DNA of 64,000 bases, from the NCBI GenBank assembly GCA_029204045.2, contig CM055075.1:27514613-27578612 (forward strand). Direction: 5' to 3'. This stretch comes from Tillandsia leiboldiana. Lineage: Eukaryota > Streptophyta > Magnoliopsida > Poales > Bromeliaceae. The notes below the pieces were generated by a model, which worked only from the letters and a program-made list of their open reading frames with translations, made no database searches and had not been told where the DNA came from. Positions within the stretch are counted from its first letter, which is position 1; the number at the start of each line of letters is the position of its first letter. Shown in pieces: positions 46,637-64,000 of this stretch. A program made the translations under genes and the position numbers.

Positions 46637-48712
46637 CTATTAAATAGAGGTGAATTGAGCAAGATGTTCGGAAATCTACACCTTATGGTATCGTTTAGTT
46701 TATGAATAAGTAGAAAAAATGTTTGGAAATCTATTACTTAAGGCACCGGTTGGTTCAAAAATAAATAGAAATTGCTTATTGCTTATTGCTTATTCCAAAT
46801 ACAATTTCAGGAATAAATAAAAATAGTACTAATTTTTTGTTTGGTTTAAAATTAGGTAATTTTTAGGAATAATGTAAATAGTATTTGTATGGTTAAATTA
46901 AAAGGGCGGGAATAAGAATAATTATAATTTTAAATTAAAAATATTTTATCTAATTAATTAATATAAAAATATCAATTAAAAATAATTTAATAAATTAATA
47001 AATTTTTTAGCTATGAATATATATTTTATAAAATAACAGAAAATATATTAATTAATTATAAATTATAAGTTAACTTTTTAATTAATTAGTAAATTATTTA
47101 ATTAGTTAGATAAATATTTAAAAAATTAATTTAATTAGTCAAAATATTAATTACTTGACACATTTAAATATTAGTTATTAGATAAACACATTAAATTAAT
47201 AATTAATTTTTAATGAGTTAATTAATCATAATAAATTAATTAATTAATTACTTTACTATTTAAGCAATAGATAATGACTTAAATAAATTAATTAGATTAA
47301 TTAATAAGTCATTACAATAATTAAAATAAAATTTAAATTTTATTTAAATTTGTTTTTATTTGAGAACAAGTTTGTTCCAAGAAGGAAAGTGGAACACATG
47401 TTTAACTCTACTTTATCTAAAATGAGAATATTCCAAAAAATAACTTGAACAGAATTCTTTGGAGAAGTATAGTTTGCCAAACAAAACAGTTTTTCTAACT
47501 TCTGACTAAAGAAAGAAAAATCAAATCAGAATTAGGAATTTTTAGTGTCAGGATTCATTAATTGCGACAGCATAACTGTAAACTTTTTGTTTGTCAAATA
47601 TCCGTCGTCGATGGCTGCTTCTCCAAAAATAGAAGAAAAAGCAAAAGCAAAAGAAAAAGATAATAATTCCATAAGATCTTACAAACTAATTACATGCATG
47701 ATGGATTTAATGTTCAATTAATAGGACATAGAGTTGGTCATGTTCATGAACTTAGTCACACTTTGTCGCATCAAAATCAATTTATACTTTTTTTTGTTTT
47801 CTCCTTTAATTCTTTTTTTTTTTCTTTAAAATAGTCATGTCTACAGTAGTCATTTAGTTGTGTGGAAATAAGATCGTTGAATAGGATACAAATCACCGAC
47901 CAACCAACAAGATGGTGGATATGATAACACCCATGATTGCGACGTGATTAGAAAATAATTAATTAAATAAATTATCTTGACCCTCTATTCCACGTACGTT
48001 AGGCATGATTTATATGATTTATGAATGATTTATATGATTTATTCCATAATCTACATAAAAGATATTTCAACTCTTAATCTAAAGTTTTTGGTATCTTAAT
48101 GTCGTATATTGAAATATTGAAGTCGGCAAATTAGACCGAGGAGATGGTGACATATAAGGGAGATTATGTACGTTGGGATTTTTGAGTTAACCTAAAAACG
48201 CGAATGACATGTGTTATTATTATGTAAAAGCAATTTTGTGAGAAAAATATTGCAAATTGCATGTTTAATAATTAATTATAAGTGTCTAGTTGTTTGGCTA
48301 GTGGCTTCTTAGAAACTACTTCTTCATTTGAGAGATTGAGTATGGTGTGCAAATACGACTTCTCAAGTTTGAAAATAGAAGATGCTATCGATCGATCGAT
48401 CGGTGGATAGTTTTAGCTTCTAATTTATACTTTAGCTAAAGAAATTTGGGTGAACATTAAAACTTCTTTTTGAACCAATGTAAGTTTGGTTTGGTGTTGA
48501 GAATCGCTTACTACTGTTAAGCTTAAAGAAATGTAAATGTTCTTTTCTATTTTTCGATAAAATTGTAAGGATTATACCTTAATCATTCAACTTATTGTGA
48601 TATATATACATAACGTGATATTATGGACGTATGAAACCAAAACCACTTTTCTTTTATTTTTTTCGTGCTTCTCAATGTATGGTTGTTCAAGTAGAGTCTT
48701 AGTCAAACAATA

Positions 48713-48715
<3 letters not shown>
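46637..48715. other. very AT-rich spacer
   Basis: No gene is supported. A palindromic ATCGATCGATCGAT run is at 48388-48401. Confidence 0.45.

Positions 48716-48805
<90 letters not shown>
48716..48805. repeat. (TA)n microsatellite
   Basis: About 45 TA units; the MITE at 48806 is inserted in it. Confidence 0.9.
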
Positions 48806-48807
<2 letters not shown>

Positions 48808-48977
48808 AAAATGCTATGTGTACACCCCTTTCGGGGTGTACATCATACATCCCACCCATCTAAGGGTGGGGGTGTGATGATGGGTCACTCGATGTGACCC
48901 GTAAAAAATATCGGTACCATTAAAATGGTGGAGGTGTATGATGTACACCCCTTCGGGGTGTACATGTAGCATTGCTC
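48806..48977. mobile_element. family A palindromic MITE, copy 8
   Basis: 172 bp, GGAAAATGCTATGTGTACAC to ACATGTAGCATTGCTC. The nine bases on either side are both TATATATAT, consistent with a 9-bp duplication within the (TA)n tract. Confidence 0.85.
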
Positions 48978-48997
48978 TATATATATATATATATATA

Positions 48998-51970
<2,973 letters not shown>

Positions 51971-52126
51971 AGAGAGAGTAGAACTTATATACTTTCAAAA
52001 GTATAAGCGCATTCATGCTTATGAATTTTTCACCATTAATTTTATATTGGGATCCGTATTATTATAAAAATATTTAAGAAGAAACAGAAAGAAGGTACAA
52101 TTATAAAAATATTTAAAAAGAAACAG

Positions 52127-52221
52127 AAACTTGAGGTGACCCCTAAAAGCCACCCCCACCCTTAAATGGGTGGGGGTGTAGGATGTACACCCCCTTGGGG
52201 GTGTACACCTAGCATTCCTCT
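52127..52221. mobile_element. family A MITE, copy 9, left-truncated
   Basis: Only the right half remains, from GAGGTGACCCCTAAAAGCC to GTGTACACCTAGCATTCCTC. Confidence 0.75.
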
Positions 52222-52366
52222 TTATAAATATAGATGAATAGTTTATAAATATATATGAATAGTTTATAAATTTGTATAAATTATATAGATGAATAGTTTA
52301 TAAACGGCTAAATATAGATGAATAGTTTATAAAAATTTAATGATAAATAGTTTATAAATATATATA

Positions 52367-52603
52367 GAATTAGGCTAGAATAGTATCGATAGCACCTAGG
52401 CATTGGCGCTATTAAATTTTTAGCCGTTGGATGAAAAAATATGCGGTTGGGATTATAGTGGACCCCTGGGATTTATTAGGTGGTTGGTTGAATAGTAAAA
52501 ATCTTAGGGGACCACTATAATCCCAACCGCATATCTTTTCATCCAACGGCTGAAAACTTGATAACACCAATTATTTGGTGCTATCGATAGTATTCTAGCC
52601 GGA

Positions 52604-52606
<3 letters not shown>
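52367..52606. mobile_element. family C fold-back MITE
   Basis: 240 bp, GAATTAGGCTAGAATAGTAT to CGATAGTATTCTAGCCGGACTC, near-complementary halves. The nine flanking bases are ATATATATA on both sides, followed by a long (TA)n. Confidence 0.8.

Positions 52607-52685
<79 letters not shown>
52607..52685. repeat. (TA)n microsatellite
   Basis: About 39 TA units ending in a short (CA)n. Confidence 0.9.
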
Positions 52686-52695
<10 letters not shown>

Positions 52696-52899
52696 AACTA
52701 CTAGTGATAGATAGTTACTATACAGGAATCTCGTTGTACTTAAAATCAACCAATAAATCTTGTTCATCACATTGACGATATGGCATTAAACAAAATTTTC
52801 AATTGCATTTGACCATAGAAAATTACATTAATGTCAATTCTTCATTTTACCACTGAATAAGTCTAAAAACTTAAAATAATTATCATCAAATTAAACTTT

Positions 52900-53310
52900 A
52901 TATTTTTCTAGTTAGATATGTCTCGAATTTTAAAATCAAATTTTTTTAATTCTATTCTGTGTTGGTTATTCTATTAAGTTAAGTTTGTATTATGCCAATT
53001 TTATAAGAATTATTCCTAATTTTAGTGGATTCGTATTCTAATTGTATTACGATTTAGCCACTATTATAAATATATCATTATTTCATTGATTTGGAGCGGT
53101 GGAGGAGAATAAGTATGAGTGTATTTTGGAATTAGAATTTTCATGAGAGAGCTATATTTTGTACATCATTTTAATTATAATGAAAGTCTCTGCTCCGTTT
53201 TCGCCCGTGGACGTAGGCCAATGACCGAATCACATAAATATTGTGTGTTTTATTTTTCTCTTTCTATTTTTTTATTCTTTTTTGTATTTTGGCGCCCAAT
53301 AAATTACATC
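52900..53310 (+). mobile_element. Copia-type LTR remnant
   Basis: Contains strings common at the 3' part of plant Copia LTRs: CACTATTATAAATATATCAT, then GCTCCGTTTTCGCCCGTGG with ACGTAGGCC and a T-rich TTTTATTTTTCTCTTTC end. No internal domain or second LTR lies nearby. Confidence 0.5.
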
Positions 53311-53424
53311 TTTTCGGCTTTTATCATAATATTTTTAATATGTGCAATTATTATAATAAATGTCTTTTCAAACAGCTCCTAATACATCTTCTTTATAGCA
53401 GTAATATATATATATATATATATA

Positions 53425-53596
53425 GGAAAATGCTATGTGTACACCCGTAAGGGGTGTACATCTCACACCCCCACCCATCTAAGGGTGGGGGTGTGATGAT
53501 AGGTCACTTGATGTGACCCGTAAAAAATATCGCTATCATTAAAATGGTGGAGATGTATGATGTACACCCCTTCGGGGTGTACATGTAGCATTGCTC
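53425..53596. mobile_element. family A palindromic MITE, copy 10
   Basis: 172 bp, GGAAAATGCTATGTGTACAC to ACATGTAGCATTGCTC, with ATATATATA on each side. Confidence 0.87.
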
Positions 53597-53609
53597 ATAT
53601 ATATATATA

Positions 53610-53782
53610 GGGTAAATCTAAGTGTACACCCCGTGAGTGGTGTACATCTTACACCCCACCCCATCCTGAGGTGGGGTGAATTTCACTGGTCACATGATGT
53701 GACCAGTAAAAGAAGCCCCACCCCACGATAGGGTGGGGTGTAGGATGTACACCCCTCACGGGGTGTACAGGTAGCATCTCCC
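53610..53782. mobile_element. family A-related MITE, copy 11 (distinct subfamily)
   Basis: 173 bp, GGGTAAATCTAAGTGTACAC to GTACAGGTAGCATCTCCC, with the same layout but a different core (GGTCACATGATGTGACC). The flanks are ATATATATA on each side, and the left flank is shared with copy 10. Confidence 0.85.
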
Positions 53783-53795
53783 ATATATATATATA

Positions 53796-54200
53796 TGTTA
53801 TTGAGTTTTTATTTTTTTTAAAGTACTAAGTTATTGATGTTTATAGATTTTTAGTATTTGGATGAAAAGATGTATGGTTAGAATGATAGTGAGTCTCTTG
53901 GGTTAAGTAAGTGGTTGGTAGAATAGAATAATCTAAGAGATAAAATTAGTCAAAGAGATAGATCTAACGGTAGAAAACTTACAAGCACCAATTGTTTGGT
54001 ACTTGCATAAGTATAGTAGTCGGACTCTACATATATATAGAGAGAGAGAGTTGAACTGGAATGTTATCGATAGCAAACAGATTTCGTTGCCACTCATTTA
54101 TTTTCGATGATGAAATTTTTAAATCGTCGATCGACATCGTTAAATAAACAAATCTTATTGTGCCATGTAAGATAAAAAAATAAAATAAATCTAATCAACA
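53796..54200. mobile_element. family C-like and family D MITE fragments
   Basis: 53796-54026 has the GTATGGTTAGAATGATAGTG middle of the C-like group. 54047-54180 (GAACTGGAATGTTATCGATAGC) matches the left end of the element at 56925-57454 and is truncated. Confidence 0.5.
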
Positions 54201-56127
54201 GCAATATGATAATGTTGATCTCATGGAGACCTTTGATTATTTATTATTAGTCATATATAAAAATAACTTTGACAAAAAAATACTTTCTCCTGATGTATAA
54301 TCGCGTACCATGTAGAAAATTTTAATCGACTTAGCTATAAATGCACGCCGATGTAACACATAAATGTACCAAAGTATTAACAGCATGCAACAACAATATT
54401 CGCAACATTGTGGGGTATCTGTTGCAGGAGCTCGACAGCGAGAGCTAGGGTTTACCAAAGATGTAATGTACCCATGCAATCGACCACATCTTGCCCATCA
54501 CTGTTTGTCCCCATAAATGCAAGTATATATGCATGCAACTGGTCCCATGCATGTTTCATTTATTAACACATTAATCAATTAATTAATGTTTAATGGCCCC
54601 AGCCATGCCAAATTAAAAATTGGTCTCCCATGCTCGGACCACTTTTTGACCAACTCCCCCATATTAACTTTGTTATATCACATAACTTGGATTCAACACT
54701 GAGCCCGGACACTGGTTCACTATGATTGGGTCATAATAATAAACCTCTATACTTGTGCCAATAAAAATATGAGGATACATAAATCAATGTAAATTATATA
54801 TATGAACTTTAGTCCTTATACAGATAATCTTATAAAATTTAATTTTTTTGCTTTTTTTTTTCAATTTAGACGCATGTATCATGTGTTTCAATATTTGGAG
54901 CGACAGATCTCAAAGAATTGATCATGATAATTATTATATTTGATTTTAAGAATCAAATACTACAAATTAATTCTTTCATCACTGACGCACGAGTAATTTT
55001 TTTATTTTTTTTAAAAAATAAATGTATATAATAATAGACAGAGATTACTATACCAGGTGCATCTGCATATAGTGCACTACTCATCTACAAGCTCTTCATT
55101 TAGTTATATATTTTCACTCTGTGTATATGAAAATTATTTTTTCGTGAATTACAAGGCTCTAGATTCTTCATTAAGACAAATAAAGCACATTTAGTAACAC
55201 ATTTAACAACTTAATTATAAAAAATGGGAACAGGGTGGCATTATTATGGATAAAGAAAATCTATAGCTTCTAAGCCTACTTAATTAGTTGAAAACGGCTA
55301 AGTTATGTGAGGACAATAAGATTCCTCTTGCTTCATGGCTTTTTCTCTAAAACTATTAAAACATGGATTTTACATATATATATATATATATATAGGGACC
55401 ACAAATTAATCAAGTGGGCCAAGGGGACATGTTGGGTTGGTTAAAGCCATTGGGGCCCCACAAAGTGGGCTCTATATAATTTTTTTTTTTTGGATCCCCT
55501 TTCTAACCCCCTTTTTATCACCATTTTTGAATAATTTTTGTGCATATGTAACTCTTTAAATAATTCTATTTGAATGTATACTTTTCAAAGTTTATAGTCC
55601 ATATTTACAACTATACCTATCTTTTTTGAAAGAAAGATACCGTATTATACACTTCGTTCATTTGTTAAAAATATAAATCAACTAGACTACGAATTTGATT
55701 TTGAATATTCATTATCAAGACTTTTGTTACTTATGTTAAAAAAAAAAAAAAAAAAAACTATAGCTGGTCTTGATGGAAATCCACAACTCAAATGCTGGTG
55801 GTTTCGATTCTGCACTAATTAGATCTTTTATTTTTTTTTTTTCTTCTTTTCGGGCCCGGTTGTTTCTAACAACCTAGTTCATTATTTTTTGAATAAAACG
55901 ATAACATACTATTTTTTTTTCTTAAAAAATAATATTATAATATACGGATGTATATATTCTTACTTTTTGTCATAATTTGTGTGCATAATTATTTGCTAAC
56001 GAATTTATGAATTTTTATCTTTTGATGTCGTTAAAGAAGTTACATAAGTTTGCAGCAAAATTCTGTGCTTTAGGATGAAATTTTTTCAGACCAACAAGGC
56101 ACACATGTTAATAGAAGTTGTTTCAAT

Positions 56128-56130
<3 letters not shown>
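54201..56130. other. intergenic spacer
   Basis: No gene is supported by domain or splice pattern. (TA)n is at 55374-55393 and poly(A) at 55740-55757. Confidence 0.4.
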
Positions 56131-56207
<77 letters not shown>

Positions 56208-56771
56208 CGGCTAGAATACTATCGATAGTACTAAATAATTGGTGCTATCAAGTTTTCAGCCGTTGGATGAAAAGATATGCGGTTGGAATTATAGTGGTTC
56301 CCTAAAATTTTTACTATTCAACCAACCACCTAGTAAACCTTAGAGAACCACTATAATCTCAACCGTATATTTTTTTCATCCAACGGCTAAAAACTTATAA
56401 TAACATTATTGTAAAGTGATTTACAAACATTATTGTAAAGTGCTATCGATAGTAACATTTATATTATATAAAAACTTATAATAACATTATTGGTGCTATC
56501 AAGTTTTTATATATATATAGAATTAGGCTAGAATACTATCGATAGCACTTTACAATAATGTAAAGTTAGTTAATTATTACAATAATGTATATTATATAAG
56601 TAACATTATTACAAACATTATTTTTTCATCCAACGGCTAAAAACTTATAATAACATTTATATTATTGTAAAATTAGTTAACTAAAGAAAGAGAAAAAAAA
56701 CGTATAATAACATGGATCTCAATACAAAATCAAATGTTTGGTGCTATTGATAACATAGTAGCTGGACTCTC
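56131..56771. mobile_element. (TA)n plus rearranged family C MITE
   Basis: After a (TA)n tract, a normal left part starts at 56205 (GTCCGGCTAGAATACTATCG). From about 56390 the sequence becomes a shuffled set of short family C pieces mixed with repeated ATAACATTATTGTAAAG and CATCCAACGGCTAAAAACTT strings, up to GGTGCTATTGATAACATAGT at 56740-56760. Confidence 0.6.
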
Positions 56772-56800
56772 TCTCTATATATATATATATATAGATATAT

Positions 56801-56878
<78 letters not shown>

Positions 56879-56924
56879 GAGAAAGGGAGAGAGAGTGAAT
56901 GGGAAGAGGGAGAGAGAGAGAGAG
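56772..56924. repeat. (CT)n/(TA)n/(GA)n compound microsatellite
   Basis: (TA)n from about 56776 to 56873 followed by GA-rich repeats to 56922. Confidence 0.85.
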
Positions 56925-57454
56925 TTGATCTGGAATACTATCAGTAGTAAACAAGCTTCATTGGCATTCATTTGTCTTTGATGATGCCGCTTCCAAATCG
57001 ACGATCAGTACCGTTGAACATAATTTAGACCACTAGGAGTATTTAGAAATCAAATTTCAATTCTTTTCGATATTATTAATTTTATAATCGAAGAGTTACA
57101 AAATTTATAATTTAATGATAAATATAAATTTTTTACTCTTTTAACGATGCAAAATAATTTAAATTAATTAAATTTTGATTTGAAAATTTTTTAAACTATT
57201 TAAAATAAAATTTATATTCTCGATCTTAATTGCAATACTCATATCATCACGAAAGATATTTATTTTTATCCATTTATTTTTGTATCCTGATGGATAAAAA
57301 ATAAATATGAAAAAAAATAAAATTTAAATTTTAGATAGTTTAAATGGTTTAGATCATATAACCATACAGATCGTAGTTTTGAAAGTTCCATCATAAAAAA
57401 ATAAATAAGTAACAATAAAATTCGTTTCCTACCGATAGTATTACAGTCTCTCTC
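56925..57454. mobile_element. family D inverted-repeat MITE
   Basis: The start CTGGAATACTATCAGTAGTA (with AACAAGCTTC) is complementary to the end TTCCTACCGATAGTATTACAG over ~28 bp, with an AT-rich non-coding interior. Confidence 0.6.
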
Positions 57455-60829
<3,375 letters not shown>

Positions 60830-61219
60830 GAGGCTGTTTGGAAATGGATTAGAATAGAGAATAGGAGGATATTTCCCTTGTTCTTCCAAACGCACCTGAA
60901 ATCACTTGTTCCAGTACAACTAGAATAAGTTGAAATTACTGTTCTCGCTCTTCCCAACCACCCTCTTACTTTTTTCTTAAATATCCTCTTACGCCTATCG
61001 AGACACCCTCTTTCACTTCATTATTATATAATAAAGTTGAGGGCAAAAAGATAATTTATCCCAACTAATACTCTTTATTCATTTTATTTCTCATTATCAT
61101 ACCAAACACAAAATCTCTTATCCCTGGAACCATCCCAAACGTTTTTTTACACTAGTTCTGTACTTTATACTTATTCCTGGATTAGCTAGTTCTGTCTTAA
61201 CCCATTACCAAACAGGCCC
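60830..61219. mobile_element. Harbinger/Tourist-like MITE
   Basis: 390 bp. GAGGCTGTTTGGAAATGG at the left and CCATTACCAAACAGGCCC at the right are inverted repeats flanked by TAA (60827-60829 and 61220-61222). Confidence 0.75.
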
Positions 61220-61222
61220 TAA

Positions 61223-63177
61223 ATGTGTGCACTTCTCGTAGTCCGCAACAAGACTTTGATTCCTACCCAGCAGTTTACATCAAAAACTTTCTGATGATAT
61301 TTAGCTCCTGCACTTTGGTGTAGTATGATTCTCATGAATGTCATATATATGATGGAAGAGGCAGAGACAAGCATGATGATATATCAGTGACTAATTAGTT
61401 CTCTCATTGTTGTGAAACACTAGTCCAACTTGCAAGAAGTCCCAAGCCTTGAGTAATCAGAAAAATTGCAGCACAGAATATGAAGTTATAAACTGACAGC
61501 GATCAGAAAACAAATACTGAAAGAGAAGAGCAGAACAGCAAGTTGATGCAGAGTGCATGTTATCATTAGCTCTGATATATGGCATTGGTTCGAACCAAAA
61601 CAAAAGCCCCACTACTAATGAGGATAAGTTGCATGTATCTAGCTGTGTCGTGAACATCCTTTTTGCGTGCGCAAGGTAAATCACTCAATGGAAGTTTCTT
61701 TAAAATTGAACTTTGCAGCAAGTACTAATGAAAGAAGAGGATTGAAGAGACCGGATATAAAACCTATGTCGTGAGAATAAACAATCCTTCAGGTTTGCAT
61801 CCAAAGAGAAATGAAGACACCGGATGTACAACCTATGTCATGAGAAACAACCATTCCTTCAGGTTTGCAATCAGAGCAGGTCCATGAAGATGGTCACATA
61901 CAAGGAGGAGTCCATATGCAGGTCCCTGATAAGATAGTGTATTTTAGAAATATATATAGTCCTTATGTTCTGTTTGTTTGAGAAAATTTGTAGGTAACAT
62001 AGAACATCACCAAGAAAGCATCTCTAAATATTTCCATCAAAGAAGTGTGGTCGTAATGACATAATATAGAATATCAAGGATTAAGATACAATAGAATGAG
62101 AGAATTGCATAATAACGACTAAAGATTGTCATGGGCAAGCTATGTGAATTTGTATAGGGGTCGAATAAGAAGCTTACTTTGAAGGATTTCTTACCCTTTT
62201 AGCAGTTGTTGTTTGGCGGGTATTGAAACCATATATATATATATATATATATATATCATTAGTGCTTTTGTTAAACAACTTTATTCAAACAGTACTTCTA
62301 GAAAAGCTCCATTCGGATCAAACAAGCCCTTCGTCCTATTTGCAGTTTTCTGCAAAAAACTGTCTAGTTAGAAGAGGCGTATGACATGTATCGGATGCTA
62401 GTCTATCAAGCATTACAACAAATGAAGGCATATGGAAATAAGATCATTGCACACATATGGATATAGAATACAAAAATATGATCATATTGCTTCACAAAAG
62501 TTATTTAATACATTGATTATAGAACAATTGCAATGAGATAAATATTATAACATTTATACAAATGCCGAAAAGTCGGGATTCGAAGGTTGGTGAACGATGT
62601 ATAAAAGTGCTAGATAGGCCAAGACATGATTGCAGGCAACTATTTGATCGTCGCAATATTATCATCGATAGCGTGAAATGATCATCGTAATACTCCCTTC
62701 TAACAAGTAGATACACACAGATACAAACTAGAATCAACTTGAAATAGCAGTAGCTGTTTCCCACAAGTATAGGTCCCTCACTCCCTCTGATATCTTATTC
62801 CATCCAACATAGCCAGCACCAAAGGCATGTACCATGATAATTCCTTTATGGCGACATTATGGTTTGACAATTTGGAGTGTCAAGAGAGTGTTGAAAGTCC
62901 CAAGTGATTGAACATCAGAAAAATGAATGTATCACAGCTTCTCATACAACTTGTAAATATAAATTTATACATATATTTCTTGTTTTTGGCTATATAGTAC
63001 CCATGATTATCCTTTTACTATCCTAATTGGTATCCCATCTACAATTTATGAGCAGAACCAAGGTAAATGATCTTACCTACAAGACACAGACACACCCAAT
63101 GCTCGATGAAAAGCTAAAATGAATGAGAAGAGTTGATCATATATATATACCTTCACAACAACAAACAACACTTAGAG
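61223..63177 (-). other. 3' flank of the SWS1-like gene
   Basis: No coding exon could be supported. A ~65-bp unit containing CCGGAT.TA.AACCTATGTC and CCTTCAGGTTTGCA occurs twice in tandem at about 61747-61875. The part nearest the stop should be the 3'UTR. Confidence 0.4.
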
Positions 63178-64000
63178 CTAGAGCTTTGATAGCATCAGTG
63201 CTAGTTGCTCATCAGTCACTTCAACTTCGCGATGTGCGCCAACCGCTTCAGCGAGACGAGCTGCTATCTGATGCTTGCACTACAGCATCGACAAATCAAA
63301 GAAAAATGACGAAATGAGTACTACATAGACGAGGAATTCGGGCAGAAATAGGAATTGGTAGAATGTAGGGGTAACCACTCCACTACAAGCTATCTTGAAA
63401 TGGACCTCTTTAACTAATTTTCTTTTGCTTGACGCGCTCTCAGATTTTCATTAACTCTGTTAAAACTAACTGTTCTGGTTGCATTTTTCAAAACCGACTG
63501 AAGTGCAGATTTCGATGATTGTTAGTGACTCATGGTTAATAGGGGTATTAAGTTCAACAAGTTCAAGACTCAAATCGGCTAATGGTTCACGGGTCTCCAT
63601 ACATTTGTATCTTAAGAATTCGGATACAGTTCGTTGATAAGAAACGTGGTCTAGGGGTTTTACTTGCGGACATTAAGGAGTGTCGGGAGTTATGGGCCAC
63701 TTATTGCCCTTAGCTGGGTTTTTTTTTTTTTTTTTTTAGGCTCTTAAATCTGTTCTTCCCCTCGAGGCCCAGTTGCCTCACCCGTGTAGCTGAATTTATA
63801 TATCTATAAATGAAGCGGCAGCATACTGCCTTTTCCTCAAAAAAAGAATTCGGATACAACAATTGTCACTAATTAGATCAGTTGGTCATAATTCTCTTTT
63901 TGTCACCCTAAATTTCGAAAAACAAACATACACATAACTGCTCGCCCCTGTTGACGATGTCGTAGAAGAAGGAATAGCAGCTGCAGAGGTGCTCCGGGAA
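63178..64000 (-). CDS. SWS1: ZSWIM7/SWS1-like SWIM-domain protein (C-terminal exons, truncated by window edge)
   Basis: Two exons: 64000-63932 (23 codons, continues off the right edge) and 63279-63178 (33 codons plus stop). Joined at donor TGT/GTATGT and acceptor GTAG/TGC, they read CSCYSFFYDIVNRGEQLCCK followed by HQIAARLAEAVGA, giving an intact SWIM zinc motif C-x-C...C-x-H with a long spacer. The length after the motif and the ending VTDEQLALMLSKL resemble the C-terminus of human ZSWIM7 and its plant homologue. That protein partners RAD51 paralogues in a Shu-type complex that promotes RAD51 filament formation in recombination and meiosis. Identification rests on this short stretch, so it is good but not certain. 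A LINE fragment lies in the 652-bp intron. Confidence 0.72.
63629..63843 (+). mobile_element. 5'-truncated LINE in an SWS1-like intron
   Basis: 215 bp flanked by a perfect 15-bp duplication AAGAATTCGGATACA (63614-63628 and 63844-63858). It ends GCCTTTTCCTCAAAAA, the typical 3' end of plant L1-type LINEs, and holds a T20-type run at 63718-63739. Confidence 0.75.

Noticed and set aside
46730..47480. Possible Harbinger-like element starting GGCACCGGTTGGTT
   Set aside because: A left end with TAA is present, but no matching right end with a duplication could be found.

Overview
This is a nuclear plant window, most likely from a monocot. The coding exons are GC-rich and split by canonical GT-AG introns. 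The intergenic DNA is very AT-rich, with long (TA)n and (GA)n microsatellites and many miniature transposons. The GH3 and NRAMP proteins look most like monocot members of their families. I cannot name the species from sequence alone.

Four host genes can be supported, all on the minus strand. (1) At 1-3823 lies the 5' part of a NOM1/SGD1-type nucleolar MIF4G-domain gene, twelve exons, running off the left edge. (2) At 8241-11052 is a complete four-exon NRAMP metal transporter of 526 aa. (3) At 35979-38086 is a complete three-exon GH3 indole-3-acetic-acid-amido synthetase of 610 aa. (4) At 63178-64000 are the last two coding exons of a ZSWIM7/SWS1-like SWIM-domain protein, running off the right edge.

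The most interesting object is a complete 7.57 kb Mutator-like DNA transposon at 16041-23612, flanked by a perfect 9-bp target duplication. It carries an intact three-exon MURA-type transposase (959 aa). Only 53 bp downstream and on the same strand is an eight-exon Plant Mobile Domain (PMD/MAIN-like) gene. Its long terminal inverted repeats each hold two blocks of five 40-bp palindromic units around a central longer palindrome. A second palindrome cluster lies just upstream of the transposase. The PMD gene has one apparent frameshift and a 168-bp in-frame intron-plus-exon duplication.

The rest is a nest of non-autonomous elements. At least eleven copies or fragments of a ~172-bp palindromic MITE (family A) have 9-bp target duplications and often sit inside (TA)n tracts. 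There are fold-back elements of a second family (C), Harbinger/Tourist-like elements with TAA/TTA duplications, TRIM-type mini-retrotransposons (one with a nested CACTA-like element), a Mutator-type element filled with TTTAGGG telomere-like repeats, a 5'-truncated LINE inside an intron of the SWS1-like gene, and decayed Copia LTR pieces. Several of these are nested, which gives relative insertion ages.

All exon structures were assembled by eye from splice-site phase and family motifs, so boundaries should be checked against transcripts.
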